Shown here: in pieces, positions 1-8,916 of the stretch
Layout: every line of letters starts with the position of its first letter
Position numbering within the stretch: position 1 is the first letter of the stretch
NCBI RefSeq assembly: GCF_047302465.1
Contig: NZ_CP178621.1
Coordinates: 2,294,001-2,358,000 of the forward strand
Direction: 5' to 3'
Source: JACMRP01 sp047302465
GTDB taxonomy: Bacteria; Bdellovibrionota; Bdellovibrionia; Bdellovibrionales; Bdellovibrionaceae
DNA: 64,000 nucleotides
Translations under genes and position numbers: made by a program
Notes under the pieces: model-generated
Databases searched by the model: none
What the model was told of the DNA's origin: nothing
The model's input: only the letters and a program-made list of their open reading frames with translations

Positions 1-1029
1 CTGAGCGCGCAAAAACGCCGTAGTGAAGAGCTTGGCAATCCCGCACATGACGAGCTGCTTTTCATCACAGTTCACCAAGCTTACGAACTTTGGTTTAAGC
101 AGATCATTTTTGAAATCGATTCGGTTTTAGAAATTTTCTCGGCCCACCCGATCGCCGAAAAAAACATGGCACTAGCGTCAGCTCGTATCGATCGCGTGAT
201 TTCAATTTTAAAACTTATCATGGGCCAGATCGACGTGATGGAAACCATGACTCCACTAGACTTCTTGGAGTTCCGTGACTATCTTTACCCGGCGTCTGGT
301 TTTCAGAGTGTTCAGTTCCGTTTGATTGAAACCAAACTGGGGCTTAAAGAAAAAGAGCGCCTTCTGTACAACCAAACTCCGTTCTATCAGCACTTACCAG
401 AGCCTCAGCAGAAATTAGTGAAAGAGGTCATGAGCAAAGAGTCTTTGTTTGAGTTGATTGACAAGTGGTTGGCACGCACGCCATTTTTGCAAAACAAAGA
501 ATTCGACTTCTGGGGTCTTTACAAAACAGCTGTGACTCAAATGTTTGAGGGTGATCGTCAAACTGTAAAAATGAACCCGCAACTTCCCGAAGAAGTAAAA
601 AAGAAGAACCTCGAAATGATCGATGCTTCCGAGAAGACCTTCCATGCGACCTTCAGCGAAGAAGACTACAAAAAACTACAAGAGCAAGGTCACTTCCATC
701 TTTCTTTTAAAGCCTTCCATGGCGCCTTGTTGATTTACTTGTATCGCGATCAACCCATCTTCCATGTGCCGTTTAAGATCCTAAGCTCTCTGATGGATAT
801 TGATGAGCTGTTGACTCAGTGGCGTTACCGTCATGCCTTGATGGCACACAGAATGCTGGGACAAAAAATCGGAACTGGTGGTTCTTCAGGTCATACTTAC
901 TTGAAAGCCGCTACCGACAAGCACAAGGTCTTCACTGATTTCTTTAACTTAAGTACTTTCCTGATTCCGCGTTCTAAAGTGCCGCCGCTTCCGGAAAGCT
1001 TACAATCGAAAATGAATTTTAATTACTAA
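1..1029 (+). CDS. kynA: Tryptophan 2,3-dioxygenase, 5'-truncated by window
   Basis: Heme enzyme that opens the indole ring of L-tryptophan to N-formylkynurenine, the first step of the kynurenine pathway in the cytoplasm. The reading frame is open from base 1, so the true start lies upstream; 342 residues are visible and the internal ATG at 166 is not the start. The signature H-Q-A-Y-E-L-W-F-K-Q lies at residues 25-34 of the visible part, and the C-terminal R-H-A-L-M-A-H-R segment followed by G-T-G-G-S-S-G matches the proximal-heme-ligand and substrate-loop region of the family. The stop is 14 bases before htpG, so the two may be co-transcribed. Whether a full kynurenine pathway exists cannot be seen here. 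Confidence 0.93.
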   Translation: MSAQKRRSEELGNPAHDELLFITVHQAYELWFKQIIFEIDSVLEIFSAHPIAEKNMALASARIDRVISILKLIMGQIDVMETMTPLDFLEFRDYLYPASGFQSVQFRLIETKLGLKEKERLLYNQTPFYQHLPEPQQKLVKEVMSKESLFELIDKWLARTPFLQNKEFDFWGLYKTAVTQMFEGDRQTVKMNPQLPEEVKKKNLEMIDASEKTFHATFSEEDYKKLQEQGHFHLSFKAFHGALLIYLYRDQPIFHVPFKILSSLMDIDELLTQWRYRHALMAHRMLGQKIGTGGSSGHTYLKAATDKHKVFTDFFNLSTFLIPRSKVPPLPESLQSKMNFNY

Positions 1030-1043
1030 TAGGAGTTTCATTT

Positions 1044-2900
1044 ATGGCAAAACAAACACAGGCCTTTAATGCCGAAATCAAACAACTTCTGGATCTGATG
1101 ATCCACTCTTTGTACTCTCATAAAGAGATCTTCTTGCGTGAGCTTGTTTCCAACGCTTCAGATGCCTTGGATAAGATTAAGTTCCAATCGCTTACACAAG
1201 ATAACTTAATGACTCCGGGCACGGAGCTCATGGTTCGCCTTGAGCCTAATAAAGAGCACAACACGCTGAAAATTACCGATAACGGGATCGGCATGAGCCC
1301 CGAAGAAGTTGTCGAGTACATCGGCACTATCGCTCGCTCTGGCACAAAGAAATTCGCGCAGCTTAATCAAGAGCTGAAAGAAAGACCTGAACTTATCGGT
1401 CAATTCGGTGTGGGCTTCTATTCTTCATTCATGGTAGCCGACAAAGTTACTTTGCATACACAAAAAGCCGGCACGCATAGCGGCACTCTTTGGGAAAGCA
1501 AAGGCGACGGCACTTACACGATAGACGAAATTCCACGCGCTGAAGGCCATGGCACCAGCATCACTTTGCATTTGAAGAAATTCGAAGCAGACGAAGAGGT
1601 CCAGGACTTTACCGATGTTTTTGTTTTGAAATCTCTCGTTAAAAAATATTCTGACTTCATCGCCTATCCAATCCGCATGAAAGGCGAAACGGAAGATGAA
1701 ACCCTCAATAGCCAAAAAGCATTGTGGTTGAAATCCCCTTCTGAAATCACGAAAGAGGAATACAAAGAATTCTACCATCACTTGAGCCACGACTGGAATG
1801 ATCCGATCAAGACCATTCACTACAAAGCCGAAGGCACGATGGAGTTCAATGCATTGTTGTACATTCCAACGCAAAAGCCTTGGAACTTTAACATGCGCGA
1901 TACTGAATACGGCCTAAATCTATACATCAAGCGCGTCTTCATTATGGCAGATTGCAAAGACCTATTGCCGCCGTACTTGCGTTTCGTAAAAGGCTTGGTG
2001 GATAGCTCAGACTTATCATTGAACGTTTCCCGCGAAATCTTGCAACAGGACCGTCAAGTCACTCAGATCCGTAAAAGCGTCGTGAACAAGCTTTTAGGCG
2101 GCCTCAAAGACATGCTGACCAAAGAACGTGGCATGTACGAAATGTTCTGGAATGAATTCGGCGCAACTCTGAAGGAAGGCTTCCCAGGAGACATGCCAAA
2201 CAAAGAAAAACTGCAAGAGCTTGTATTATTCAAAAGCACTGCAAGTGATGGTTGGACCACCCTTGAAGAATACATCGGTCGCATGAAAGAAGGTCAAAAA
2301 GACATCTACTTCATGACAGGCGATGATCTTGGCAAAATGATGGACAGTCCATACTTGGAAAAACTCAAAGAGAAAAACTATGAAGTTCTTCTAATGGCTG
2401 ATCCTATCGATGAATGGGTAACGGATTCTCTTCGTGAGTACAAAGAAAAGAAGCTTCAATCTGTGACCAAAGAAGACCTGAACCTGGACACGGAAGAAGA
2501 AAAGAAAAAGAAAGAAGAAGAGACCAAAGGCTTCCTAGAAAGATTCAAACCTTTGCTAGAGAGCATGAAGGATACTCTGAAAGACCAAGTTAAAGATGTG
2601 AACATTTCAGAGCGTCTGACCGAGACTCCGGTCTGTTTGGTTGCTGGCAGCCACGATCCGTCGGCACACATGCAGAAGATCTTATCGCAAATGGGCCAAG
2701 ATAAGGGCTTAAATGCAAAGCGCATCTTTGAAATCAATCCGAAACACCCAGTGATTGAAAAGATGATGAGCTTGAGCGCCGACCAACAGAAACTCTGGAC
2801 GGAAGTGCTGTACTCTCAAGCTCTTTTAAATGAAGGTTCTTCGATCCCAGATCCGAAGAAGTTCAGCAAACAATTAGCCGAACTGATGTTAAAACAATAA
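1044..2900 (+). CDS. htpG: Molecular chaperone HtpG (Hsp90)
   Basis: Bacterial Hsp90, an ATP-driven cytosolic dimeric chaperone. The 618 residues match the usual length of about 620-630. The N-terminal GHKL ATPase domain is complete: E-L-V-S-N-A-S-D-A near residue 34, D-N-G-I-G-M near 80 and G-Q-F-G-V-G-F-Y near 118. The middle domain carries the R-E-I-L-Q-Q-D catalytic-loop segment near 330, followed by a charged Lys/Glu-rich stretch near 490 and the C-terminal dimerisation domain. An AGGAG sequence nine bases upstream supports the ATG at 1044. A strong intrinsic terminator follows directly. No heat-shock promoter element is evident in the short gap from the dioxygenase gene. Confidence 0.97.
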   Translation: MAKQTQAFNAEIKQLLDLMIHSLYSHKEIFLRELVSNASDALDKIKFQSLTQDNLMTPGTELMVRLEPNKEHNTLKITDNGIGMSPEEVVEYIGTIARSGTKKFAQLNQELKERPELIGQFGVGFYSSFMVADKVTLHTQKAGTHSGTLWESKGDGTYTIDEIPRAEGHGTSITLHLKKFEADEEVQDFTDVFVLKSLVKKYSDFIAYPIRMKGETEDETLNSQKALWLKSPSEITKEEYKEFYHHLSHDWNDPIKTIHYKAEGTMEFNALLYIPTQKPWNFNMRDTEYGLNLYIKRVFIMADCKDLLPPYLRFVKGLVDSSDLSLNVSREILQQDRQVTQIRKSVVNKLLGGLKDMLTKERGMYEMFWNEFGATLKEGFPGDMPNKEKLQELVLFKSTASDGWTTLEEYIGRMKEGQKDIYFMTGDDLGKMMDSPYLEKLKEKNYEVLLMADPIDEWVTDSLREYKEKKLQSVTKEDLNLDTEEEKKKKEEETKGFLERFKPLLESMKDTLKDQVKDVNISERLTETPVCLVAGSHDPSAHMQKILSQMGQDKGLNAKRIFEINPKHPVIEKMMSLSADQQKLWTEVLYSQALLNEGSSIPDPKKFSKQLAELMLKQ

Positions 2901-2901
2901 T

Positions 2902-2935
2902 AAAAAAGCCCGCTGTAAAAAGCGGGCTTTTTCTT
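2902..2935. terminator. Bidirectional intrinsic terminator
   Basis: Stem AAAGCCCGCT / AGCGGGCTTT around a short loop, preceded by an A-run and followed by a T-run. It ends htpG on the plus strand. The complementary strand also gives a hairpin with a T-tail, so it can end the converging VWA lipoprotein gene as well. Confidence 0.9.
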
Positions 2936-2953
2936 TTCTTACGAAAGTTTATT

Positions 2954-4711
2954 TTACTCTTGAGTATAAGAAACTTTCACGCTGCTAGTCTCTGTTAACA
3001 CCACGCTGTCGTTCAGAGTGAGCACTCCTGCTGCAAAACTATAATCACTTGCAAGCAATACCTTGCCGTCGACTTCGACTTTCACGATCTTCATCGCTAA
3101 AGTGTCCTGCAGTTTGAAACTTCTTCCAAGCTTCGTCAAAACATCTGTTTTTAGATCGGTGAAGTATTGCGCCCAATCCAAGTTACAAATGTTGTATGTC
3201 TTCGCTTTCGTTTGATCTGCCAATGTTTGATAGACCGCTCCTGTAGCCGCTTGACAAGGGCTTGCACTGCCCTGACCGATAAAGCTAAAGACCGCGACAT
3301 CAGCACTGCGTGCTCCCGCCTGATCTAAGAGTCCCATAAAGGTTGCGGCACTAATCGCCGAGTTGTCGTCTGTTACGAAAACGACGATCTTTTTCGAATC
3401 AGTTCTGAAGAATGGAACTCCATTTTTAAGAGCCAATACCAAATGATCGCCAACAAGTTTAGTACCATCCGTTGAACCTACAACCTTATTCACCTGCGTG
3501 AAGCGCGCAGCATCCAGTCCAGACGGCAGACTTACCAACGTGCCAGTCGTGCCCTTTTGACTATAAAGCAAGAACTTCATATCAGATGCTTTATCCAAAG
3601 AGTTGATAAAGGTCGTAAGGTTATTACGAACATGGGCTGCTTCTTCTTTCATAGAGCCCGAATTATCTACAACCCATACCATGTCCAGAGGTCTCACCAT
3701 CTTCGTTGAATTGACCGTGAAACTTTCCGTCATCACAGGCGGTGGATTGCAGCTACCCTCTTGTCTTAAGAAAATACCTTTAGAGAATTCACCCGTAGAA
3801 ATAAAGGCTGCTTTCGTACAGACTTTCTTTTCGAGTTTTTCATAGATATTCACTAAAGTCCCGCCGTACTTACAAACAGCAGGTTCGCTGATGGTTTGTC
3901 CAGCTAAGCTTGAGTACTTAATGCTTCCATCGGCCGCGCCACCTTCACAATTACATGCGCCGGTAGTCTCGATCAATTTGCCTTTTGTGTACTCGTTCTG
4001 CCCCACATACTGAGAGGATTGGCAGATGAACTTCTGATTCTTTTCATAAATATGAGTCAGGTTCCCGCCGTATTGACAGAATCCAGGCTCAGAAATAGTC
4101 GCATTTGGAACAAGGCGAGTGCTGCTGCTGCCTTCTGGAGCACCATCCGCACAATTACAAGCGCCCGTTTGATTGATGAACGGACCTTTTTGGAAGTCTT
4201 GTTTTGAGACAAGGCTGCCGTTCTCACAAGTATATTTCTGATGTTTTTCATAGTTCAAAACCAGAGTGCCGTTCACTGGGCACGCTTGGTTTTCACTGAT
4301 AACTTCGCCAAGGACGTTTTTCCAGATGCTGGATCCGTTACTTACGCCATCCGCGCAATCACAACCACCACGCTGGGTGATCAAAGCCCCTTTTTTGTAT
4401 TCATCCTGCCCGACAAGCTGTCCGCCATCGCATAGGACTTTTTGCATCTTTTCATAGATCAGGGTGAGATTGCCACCATAAGGGCATTGGCCGGGTTCTT
4501 CAAAATGATCGTGAGCAAGCACTTCCCACTTCACAGCGCCACTGACTGAACCATCCGAACAAAGTAGAGGCTCCTCTGCACCAGAGGTACTTGCTTCACT
4601 TACTTTTTCTGCGGGTTGAAACTGCACGGGAGCGCAGTTTTGAAAGAGCAATGTGGACACAAGGCCCATACCTAACAAAAGCATCGTAAAATGCATACGA
4701 TGTAGCTTCAT
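2954..4711 (-). CDS. VWA-domain lipoprotein with four Cys-rich repeats
   Basis: Exported lipoprotein of 585 residues; no specific function is recognised. A hydrophobic signal ends in F-Q-N-C with the lipidated Cys at 26. Residues 51-321 hold four repeats of about 68 residues with a fixed cysteine pattern, each containing a Y-E-K core and the first three ending in a C-x-C-x-G-G/A-type motif (e.g. C-N-C-A-D-G). A von Willebrand A domain follows from about residue 340, with the metal-site motif D-N-S-G-S at 349-353 and later F-V-T-D-D. The C-terminal 70 residues are beta-rich. VWA domains bind proteins through a metal ion, so a surface or periplasmic binding role is plausible but inferred. AGGGGAAG upstream supports the ATG. 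Confidence 0.8.
   Translation of the reverse strand: MKLHRMHFTMLLLGMGLVSTLLFQNCAPVQFQPAEKVSEASTSGAEEPLLCSDGSVSGAVKWEVLAHDHFEEPGQCPYGGNLTLIYEKMQKVLCDGGQLVGQDEYKKGALITQRGGCDCADGVSNGSSIWKNVLGEVISENQACPVNGTLVLNYEKHQKYTCENGSLVSKQDFQKGPFINQTGACNCADGAPEGSSSTRLVPNATISEPGFCQYGGNLTHIYEKNQKFICQSSQYVGQNEYTKGKLIETTGACNCEGGAADGSIKYSSLAGQTISEPAVCKYGGTLVNIYEKLEKKVCTKAAFISTGEFSKGIFLRQEGSCNPPPVMTESFTVNSTKMVRPLDMVWVVDNSGSMKEEAAHVRNNLTTFINSLDKASDMKFLLYSQKGTTGTLVSLPSGLDAARFTQVNKVVGSTDGTKLVGDHLVLALKNGVPFFRTDSKKIVVFVTDDNSAISAATFMGLLDQAGARSADVAVFSFIGQGSASPCQAATGAVYQTLADQTKAKTYNICNLDWAQYFTDLKTDVLTKLGRSFKLQDTLAMKIVKVEVDGKVLLASDYSFAAGVLTLNDSVVLTETSSVKVSYTQE
3749..4561 (-). repeat. Four tandem Cys-rich protein repeats (~68 codons)
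   Basis: Within the VWA lipoprotein, cysteines recur with the same spacing in four units (76/94/117-119, 144/162/185-187, 212/230/253-255, 280/298/321 in protein numbering), along with Y-G-G-N/T-L and I-Y-E-K. The units have diverged at the DNA level, so this is old duplication rather than recent slippage. Confidence 0.75.
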
Positions 4712-4901
4712 ACGTTCTTCCCCTACGTTAGAGTCTGTATTAAGGGTAACAATGCTAAAATGAGAAATAAATCAAAACAGATTTTTTTCCCATTTTAACC
4801 CAGACCTTTTTGAGAGGACTTAGCGTTTGAGGCGTGACGGTGCGTGCATTTTAATGACCACGGTCGCAAAATGATTTCGAACAGCCAAGAGTATAAAAGC
4901 T

Positions 4902-5360
4902 CTACAGGCCTTTTACAAAATCGAGCATCTGTTTTGCGTGCCCTTGCGCTTTTATTTTGCGGAATTCACCGACCAATTTGCCGTTTTCATCAATGACAAA
5001 AGTGCTGCGTTCAATACCAAGAACCATCTTGCCGTACATGTTCTTTTCTTTGATCACATCAAAAATTTTGCAAAGTTTTTCATCTGCATCTGACAGAAGT
5101 TCAAACTTGAAATTGAACTTACAGATAAACTTATCGTGGGACTTCACGCTATCACGAGAAACACCAAAGACTTCGGCATTCGCCGCCTGAAACTGTGGAT
5201 AGAGCTCGTTGAACTCTTGTCCTTCGACCGTGCAGCCCGGAGTATTGTCTTTCGGATAGAAATACAAAACCACCTTTTTGCCACGTAAAGAGCTTAAAGA
5301 GATGTCCCCTTTATAGGTTGATGGAATTGAAAAATCCGGTACTTGAGAATTTAAATTCAT
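4902..5360 (-). CDS. bcp: Thiol peroxidase, Bcp/PrxQ-type peroxiredoxin
   Basis: Cytoplasmic peroxiredoxin that reduces hydroperoxides using a peroxidatic cysteine. The 152 residues from this ATG match the family length of about 155. The motif D-N-T-P-G-C-T holds the peroxidatic Cys43. The resolving Cys usually found five residues later in E. coli Bcp is replaced (C-T-V-E-G-Q-E), so a different resolving partner is likely; Cys80 and Cys97 are other candidates. The ATG at 5360 is chosen because an AGGTAG ribosome site sits just upstream and overlaps the stop codon of the preceding lipoprotein gene, suggesting translational coupling. The same frame stays open upstream to an ATG at 5693, which would add 111 very basic, Ser-rich residues. 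Confidence 0.88.
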   Translation of the reverse strand: MNLNSQVPDFSIPSTYKGDISLSSLRGKKVVLYFYPKDNTPGCTVEGQEFNELYPQFQAANAEVFGVSRDSVKSHDKFICKFNFKFELLSDADEKLCKIFDVIKEKNMYGKMVLGIERSTFVIDENGKLVGEFRKIKAQGHAKQMLDFVKGL

Positions 5361-5364
5361 GGCA

Positions 5365-6558
5365 CTACCTGGTGTTTTGCTCGCGTGGGATGTCTGGGAC
5401 GGGAGTGGCTTGGTCTTGCGGCTGCTGAGGTTGCTGCGGCTGTTGCTGTTGTTGCTGCTGGTCCGGGTAGTAGTACTGCTGCTGCGGCGGCTGGACGCCT
5501 GGCGGGTACCCGCCACCTTCTTGCTGCTGCTGTTGTTGTTGGATTTGGTCTTGCGGGAGGACGCCTTCGCTGAATTCTTGCGAGCCTTCTTCAGGATGCG
5601 GCGTTGGCTGCTGCTGGACCGGCCCGGACGTGCGGCCGCCCCGGCCTTGCGGGTTTTGGTTTTGCTCTTGGTTTTGACTTTGGTTTTGGCCATCGGGATT
5701 CTCCTGTTGTTGGGCTCCAGGTGTTACTTGCGGTTTTACAATCGGCGGTGGAGTCGCTGCTGGAACTTGCTTTGCTAAGAATTCTGGAGGCTGTATGACA
5801 GTCTCCGTAACAGAGATCGCCCCATCCATTGGAACATCGACCTCAATTTTGCGAACGGGCTCTAAACTTTCAAGAACTTCAGCCTTGATGTGCAATATGC
5901 TTTTGGCATTTTTCTCGAATTCAAACCGACTAAAACGCAATACCTGATTTTTTGCAGCATTGTAGTCAAACATCAAATTTTCACAGCTGAATTTCTCAAT
6001 GATGCCGTTTTCAGTGGATTTCAATTTGCAATCGATTTTTGGACTTAAAATCCCTGTCGTAAAACCTAAAACCTCTGAAAGATTACCACCACGGAAATTC
6101 ATCGTAAGTTCATTTGCCGTTGGATGATCCCAATCCCCGATTTTGACAAAGCTCTCTTTGCGGTTGCATTGGTGAAAAACCTCTGCGGACTGCGGCACTC
6201 CGCCAAGTCCTTTCACGTTACGAGTCATCGAGTACACATCGCACTTGAACAAAGACTTATTCGAGAGCTTTTGTTTCATTTCAATCAATAAAGCGCGCTG
6301 CATTTTTCCAAAGATGGATTTCCCCTGCGGAGCTCTTTCCTGACGGATCACCCACAGCGATTCTCGCAAAATGGCATCCATCTGTTCGAACCAGTGCAAG
6401 ATCTTTTGCATCTCGCGTTCCTGGTTTTTGACCGGGTCTGGGGTCGAAATTATTTTTGGAACAGGTGTCTGAAGCGGTTTCTCCGCTTCCACTTTGGCGG
6501 CTTCCTTGCGGAAAGTACAGCTTGCACACAAAATAAGCATAACCAAAGCGTATTTCAT
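5365..6558 (-). CDS. Putative lipoprotein with Q/P-rich tail
   Basis: A 397-residue exported protein of unknown function. The N-terminus has a short basic and hydrophobic signal ending in C-A-S-C, a plausible lipobox (Cys14). Residues 50-265 look like a folded mixed alpha/beta domain with no family I recognise. From about residue 270 the protein becomes a low-complexity Pro/Gln-rich tail, with runs of 7-9 Gln and Tyr-rich patches, such as might cross the periplasm or stick to a partner. The stop codon lies inside the ribosome site of bcp. CAG/CTG-rich DNA in the tail is expected to vary in length between strains. The tail's reading frame is supported by the signal-bearing N-terminus and by the downstream coupling. 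Confidence 0.7.
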   Translation of the reverse strand: MKYALVMLILCASCTFRKEAAKVEAEKPLQTPVPKIISTPDPVKNQEREMQKILHWFEQMDAILRESLWVIRQERAPQGKSIFGKMQRALLIEMKQKLSNKSLFKCDVYSMTRNVKGLGGVPQSAEVFHQCNRKESFVKIGDWDHPTANELTMNFRGGNLSEVLGFTTGILSPKIDCKLKSTENGIIEKFSCENLMFDYNAAKNQVLRFSRFEFEKNAKSILHIKAEVLESLEPVRKIEVDVPMDGAISVTETVIQPPEFLAKQVPAATPPPIVKPQVTPGAQQQENPDGQNQSQNQEQNQNPQGRGGRTSGPVQQQPTPHPEEGSQEFSEGVLPQDQIQQQQQQQEGGGYPPGVQPPQQQYYYPDQQQQQQQPQQPQQPQDQATPVPDIPREQNTR

Positions 6559-6637
6559 CTCATTGACTTCCTTAGCCGTACCTCTCTAAAATTTGAATGC
6601 ACCCTTTTAAGTTTATTTAAAACACCGGAGGCACTTC

Positions 6638-8314
6638 TTGGAGAAACTTTGGCTAAAACATTATCCTAAAGGTATCCCTACAGAAATAAATATGCAGGAG
6701 TACTCCTCCATCATGCAAGTTTTCGATGAAGCTTGCCAGAAATATCCTCAGGGCATGGCCTTCACGAATATGGGTGTGGGAATCACATACTCAGAACTGA
6801 ATCAGAAGGTTCAGGACTTCGCAGCCTTCTTGCAATTTGAGTTGAAACTAAAAAAAGGCGACCGAATTGCTCTGCAAATGCCGAATATGCTGCAATTCCC
6901 TATCGCCTTGTTTGGCGCACTTCGCTCTGGATTGACGGTTGTTAACACCAATCCGCTTTACACAGCTAAAGAAATGCTTCATCAGTTTAAAGACTCAGAG
7001 GCAAAAGCCATCGTGATTATGGCTAATTACGGCCATCTCTTAGAGCAAATCCTTAAAGAAACGAAGATTGAATCCGTCGTCGTGACCGAGCTTGGGGACC
7101 TATTCCCGTTCCCTAAAAGCCTCATCGTAAACTCGGTCATCAAGTACGTGAAGAAAATGGTTCCGGCCTTCAATCTGCCTCAGGCATATACTTTCAAACA
7201 AGCGCTAGAACTCGGTCAGGGAAAAACTCCAAAATCTGTTGAGTGCACTCTTTCTGACGTCGCGTTCTTGCAATATACGGGCGGAACGACCGGCATTTCT
7301 AAAGGGGCTGTTCTTACCCACAGTAATATCATCGCAAATATGCAGCAAATCTGTGTGTGGATGACGCCACTTCTTAAAGAAGGCCAAGAGGTCTGCATCA
7401 CTCCACTTCCGATGTATCATATCTTCTCTTTGACTGTGAATTGCTTGGCATTCATGAAGTATGGAACTCACAATATCCTCATCACCAACCCACGCGACAT
7501 TCCTGCGTTGGTGAAAGATATGAAGAAGCATCACTTCACGATCATGACTGGCGTGAACACTCTCTTCAATGCTCTTTTGAACAACGAAGAGTTCACGAAA
7601 ATGGATTTCTCTCGTGTGAAAATGAGTGTCGGTGGAGCGATGGCTCTGCAAACTTCCGTAACTCAACGCTGGAAAGCGATCACGAAAAGTGTTTTGGTCG
7701 AAGGCTATGGCTTGACCGAGACTTCACCAGTTGCTTGCTGCAACCCTATCGATGGCCATGACATCGTCGGCACGATTGGTTTGCCTCTACCAAGCACCGA
7801 CATCAAACTTGTGGATGACGACGAAAATGAAGTTCCAATGGGACAACCAGGCGAACTTTGCGTGAAGGGCCCACAAGTCATGCAGGGATATTTAAATCGT
7901 CCCGATGAAACTGCAAAGGTTTTGAAAAACGGCTGGTTGCATACTGGTGACGTTGCCGTCGTCGACGAAAATGGTTACTTCAAAATCGTAGATCGTAAAA
8001 AAGATATGATCTTGGTATCGGGCTTCAACGTTTATCCTAATGAAGTGGAAGAAGCGATTGCTTCCCACCCTGGCGTCCTTGAAGTTGCTGCGATTGGTGT
8101 ACCAAATGAGCACTCTGGCGAAGTTGTAAAAGCTTTCGTTGTTAAGAAAGATCCAAGCTTGACGGCCGAGCAAGTGATTGCTCACGCCAAGAAAAGTCTT
8201 ACGAACTACAAAGTCCCTAAGGAAGTGGAATTCAAAACAGAACTTCCGAAAACCAATGTGGGTAAGATCTTAAGACGTGCTCTCAGAGATCAACCACCAA
8301 GCGCTAGTAAATAG
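6638..8314 (+). CDS. fadD: Long-chain fatty acid-CoA ligase (AMP-forming)
   Basis: Activates fatty acids to acyl-CoA through an acyl-adenylate, for beta-oxidation or lipid reuse; for a predator this would fit use of prey lipids (inference). The 558 residues have the typical order: large N-terminal domain with the P-loop Y-T-G-G-T-T-G-I-S-K-G near 216, G-Y-G-L-T-E-T near 357, D-R-K-K-D-M-I and G-F-N-V-Y-P-N-E-V-E-E near 455, and the C-terminal catalytic lysine in K-T-N-V-G-K-I. A TTG start at 6638 is chosen because GGAGG lies six bases upstream and the first residues (E-K-L-W-L-K-H-Y-P) match the common N-terminus of FadD proteins. It is transcribed divergently from the Q/P-rich lipoprotein gene. 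A terminator follows. Confidence 0.92.
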   Translation: MEKLWLKHYPKGIPTEINMQEYSSIMQVFDEACQKYPQGMAFTNMGVGITYSELNQKVQDFAAFLQFELKLKKGDRIALQMPNMLQFPIALFGALRSGLTVVNTNPLYTAKEMLHQFKDSEAKAIVIMANYGHLLEQILKETKIESVVVTELGDLFPFPKSLIVNSVIKYVKKMVPAFNLPQAYTFKQALELGQGKTPKSVECTLSDVAFLQYTGGTTGISKGAVLTHSNIIANMQQICVWMTPLLKEGQEVCITPLPMYHIFSLTVNCLAFMKYGTHNILITNPRDIPALVKDMKKHHFTIMTGVNTLFNALLNNEEFTKMDFSRVKMSVGGAMALQTSVTQRWKAITKSVLVEGYGLTETSPVACCNPIDGHDIVGTIGLPLPSTDIKLVDDDENEVPMGQPGELCVKGPQVMQGYLNRPDETAKVLKNGWLHTGDVAVVDENGYFKIVDRKKDMILVSGFNVYPNEVEEAIASHPGVLEVAAIGVPNEHSGEVVKAFVVKKDPSLTAEQVIAHAKKSLTNYKVPKEVEFKTELPKTNVGKILRRALRDQPPSASK

Positions 8315-8321
8315 AAATAAA

Positions 8322-8350
8322 AAAGGGAGCTGAAAAGCTCCCTTTCTTTT
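8322..8350. terminator. Intrinsic terminator after the acyl-CoA ligase
   Basis: A 10-base perfect stem AAAGGGAGCT / AGCTCCCTTT with a GAAA tetraloop, then CTTTT. The A-run on the other side gives a T-tail on the minus strand too, so it may also end the converging HiPIP gene. Confidence 0.9.
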
Positions 8351-8365
8351 TCGGGCTCAATAAGA

Positions 8366-8776
8366 TTAAGCCTTTTTAGTCCAAGTTGAGCACCAAGCAG
8401 TGCCTTTTACCAACTGGTTCGGGAAGATTTGGCATTTACCAGTTTCTTCACCATTTTTAGTGCCGTGCTTTGTATAGAAGCTGCAGTTATTGCAGAACTG
8501 CTTATCAAAAGACACTCCACCTCTGTCGACTTTCAATGCGGCATCCTTCACATCGCTGTGTTTGTGAACGTAGTTCACTGGAGCTGCTGTTCCTTTGCCT
8601 GGTTCAACCATTGGCAAATCGCCGCCACCTGCTGCTGGAGCTGCGCCTTCTGCTGAACGTCTTCTTCTTTCCTCAGCCAAAGCTTTAGAACCAAAAAGAG
8701 CTGGTGCCACGAGCGCAAGACCGAGCATTTGACCCGCTTGCTTGAAAAAACGACGACGACTAGTATTGTGTTGCAT
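8366..8776 (-). CDS. High-potential iron-sulfur protein, Tat-exported
   Basis: Small periplasmic electron carrier with one [4Fe-4S] cluster. The N-terminus has a twin-arginine signal (S-R-R-R-F-F-K-Q) followed by a hydrophobic stretch ending in A-L-A. A 50-residue low-complexity linker precedes the compact domain. The four cluster cysteines are at 95, 98, 115 and 129, in the HiPIP arrangement C-x2-C-S-F-Y, C-x-I-F-P and W-C-S-T-W. HiPIPs usually donate electrons to oxidases or photosynthetic centres; here the partner is unknown, although the nrfHA genes lie about 5 kb away. GGAGG upstream of the ATG supports the start. Confidence 0.9.
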   Translation of the reverse strand: MQHNTSRRRFFKQAGQMLGLALVAPALFGSKALAEERRRRSAEGAAPAAGGGDLPMVEPGKGTAAPVNYVHKHSDVKDAALKVDRGGVSFDKQFCNNCSFYTKHGTKNGEETGKCQIFPNQLVKGTAWCSTWTKKA

Positions 8777-8916
8777 TTAAAAACCTCCTGCTTGTCGTAG
8801 AGCTTTACTTTTTTCAAGGCTGCGCCTTTTTCAATTGGTTTGCAAGTAGACTTGGCGCAAAAAAGCAGGATTTTTTTTGACCACACGCCACTCCTAGAGG
8901 CAGCAAATGGAATTGC

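Noticed and set aside
5359..5798. Plus-strand frames with Leu/Arg/Ala-rich products opposite the Q-rich tail
   Set aside because: Low-complexity CAG/CTG DNA keeps several frames open by chance; start sites and family matches are lacking.
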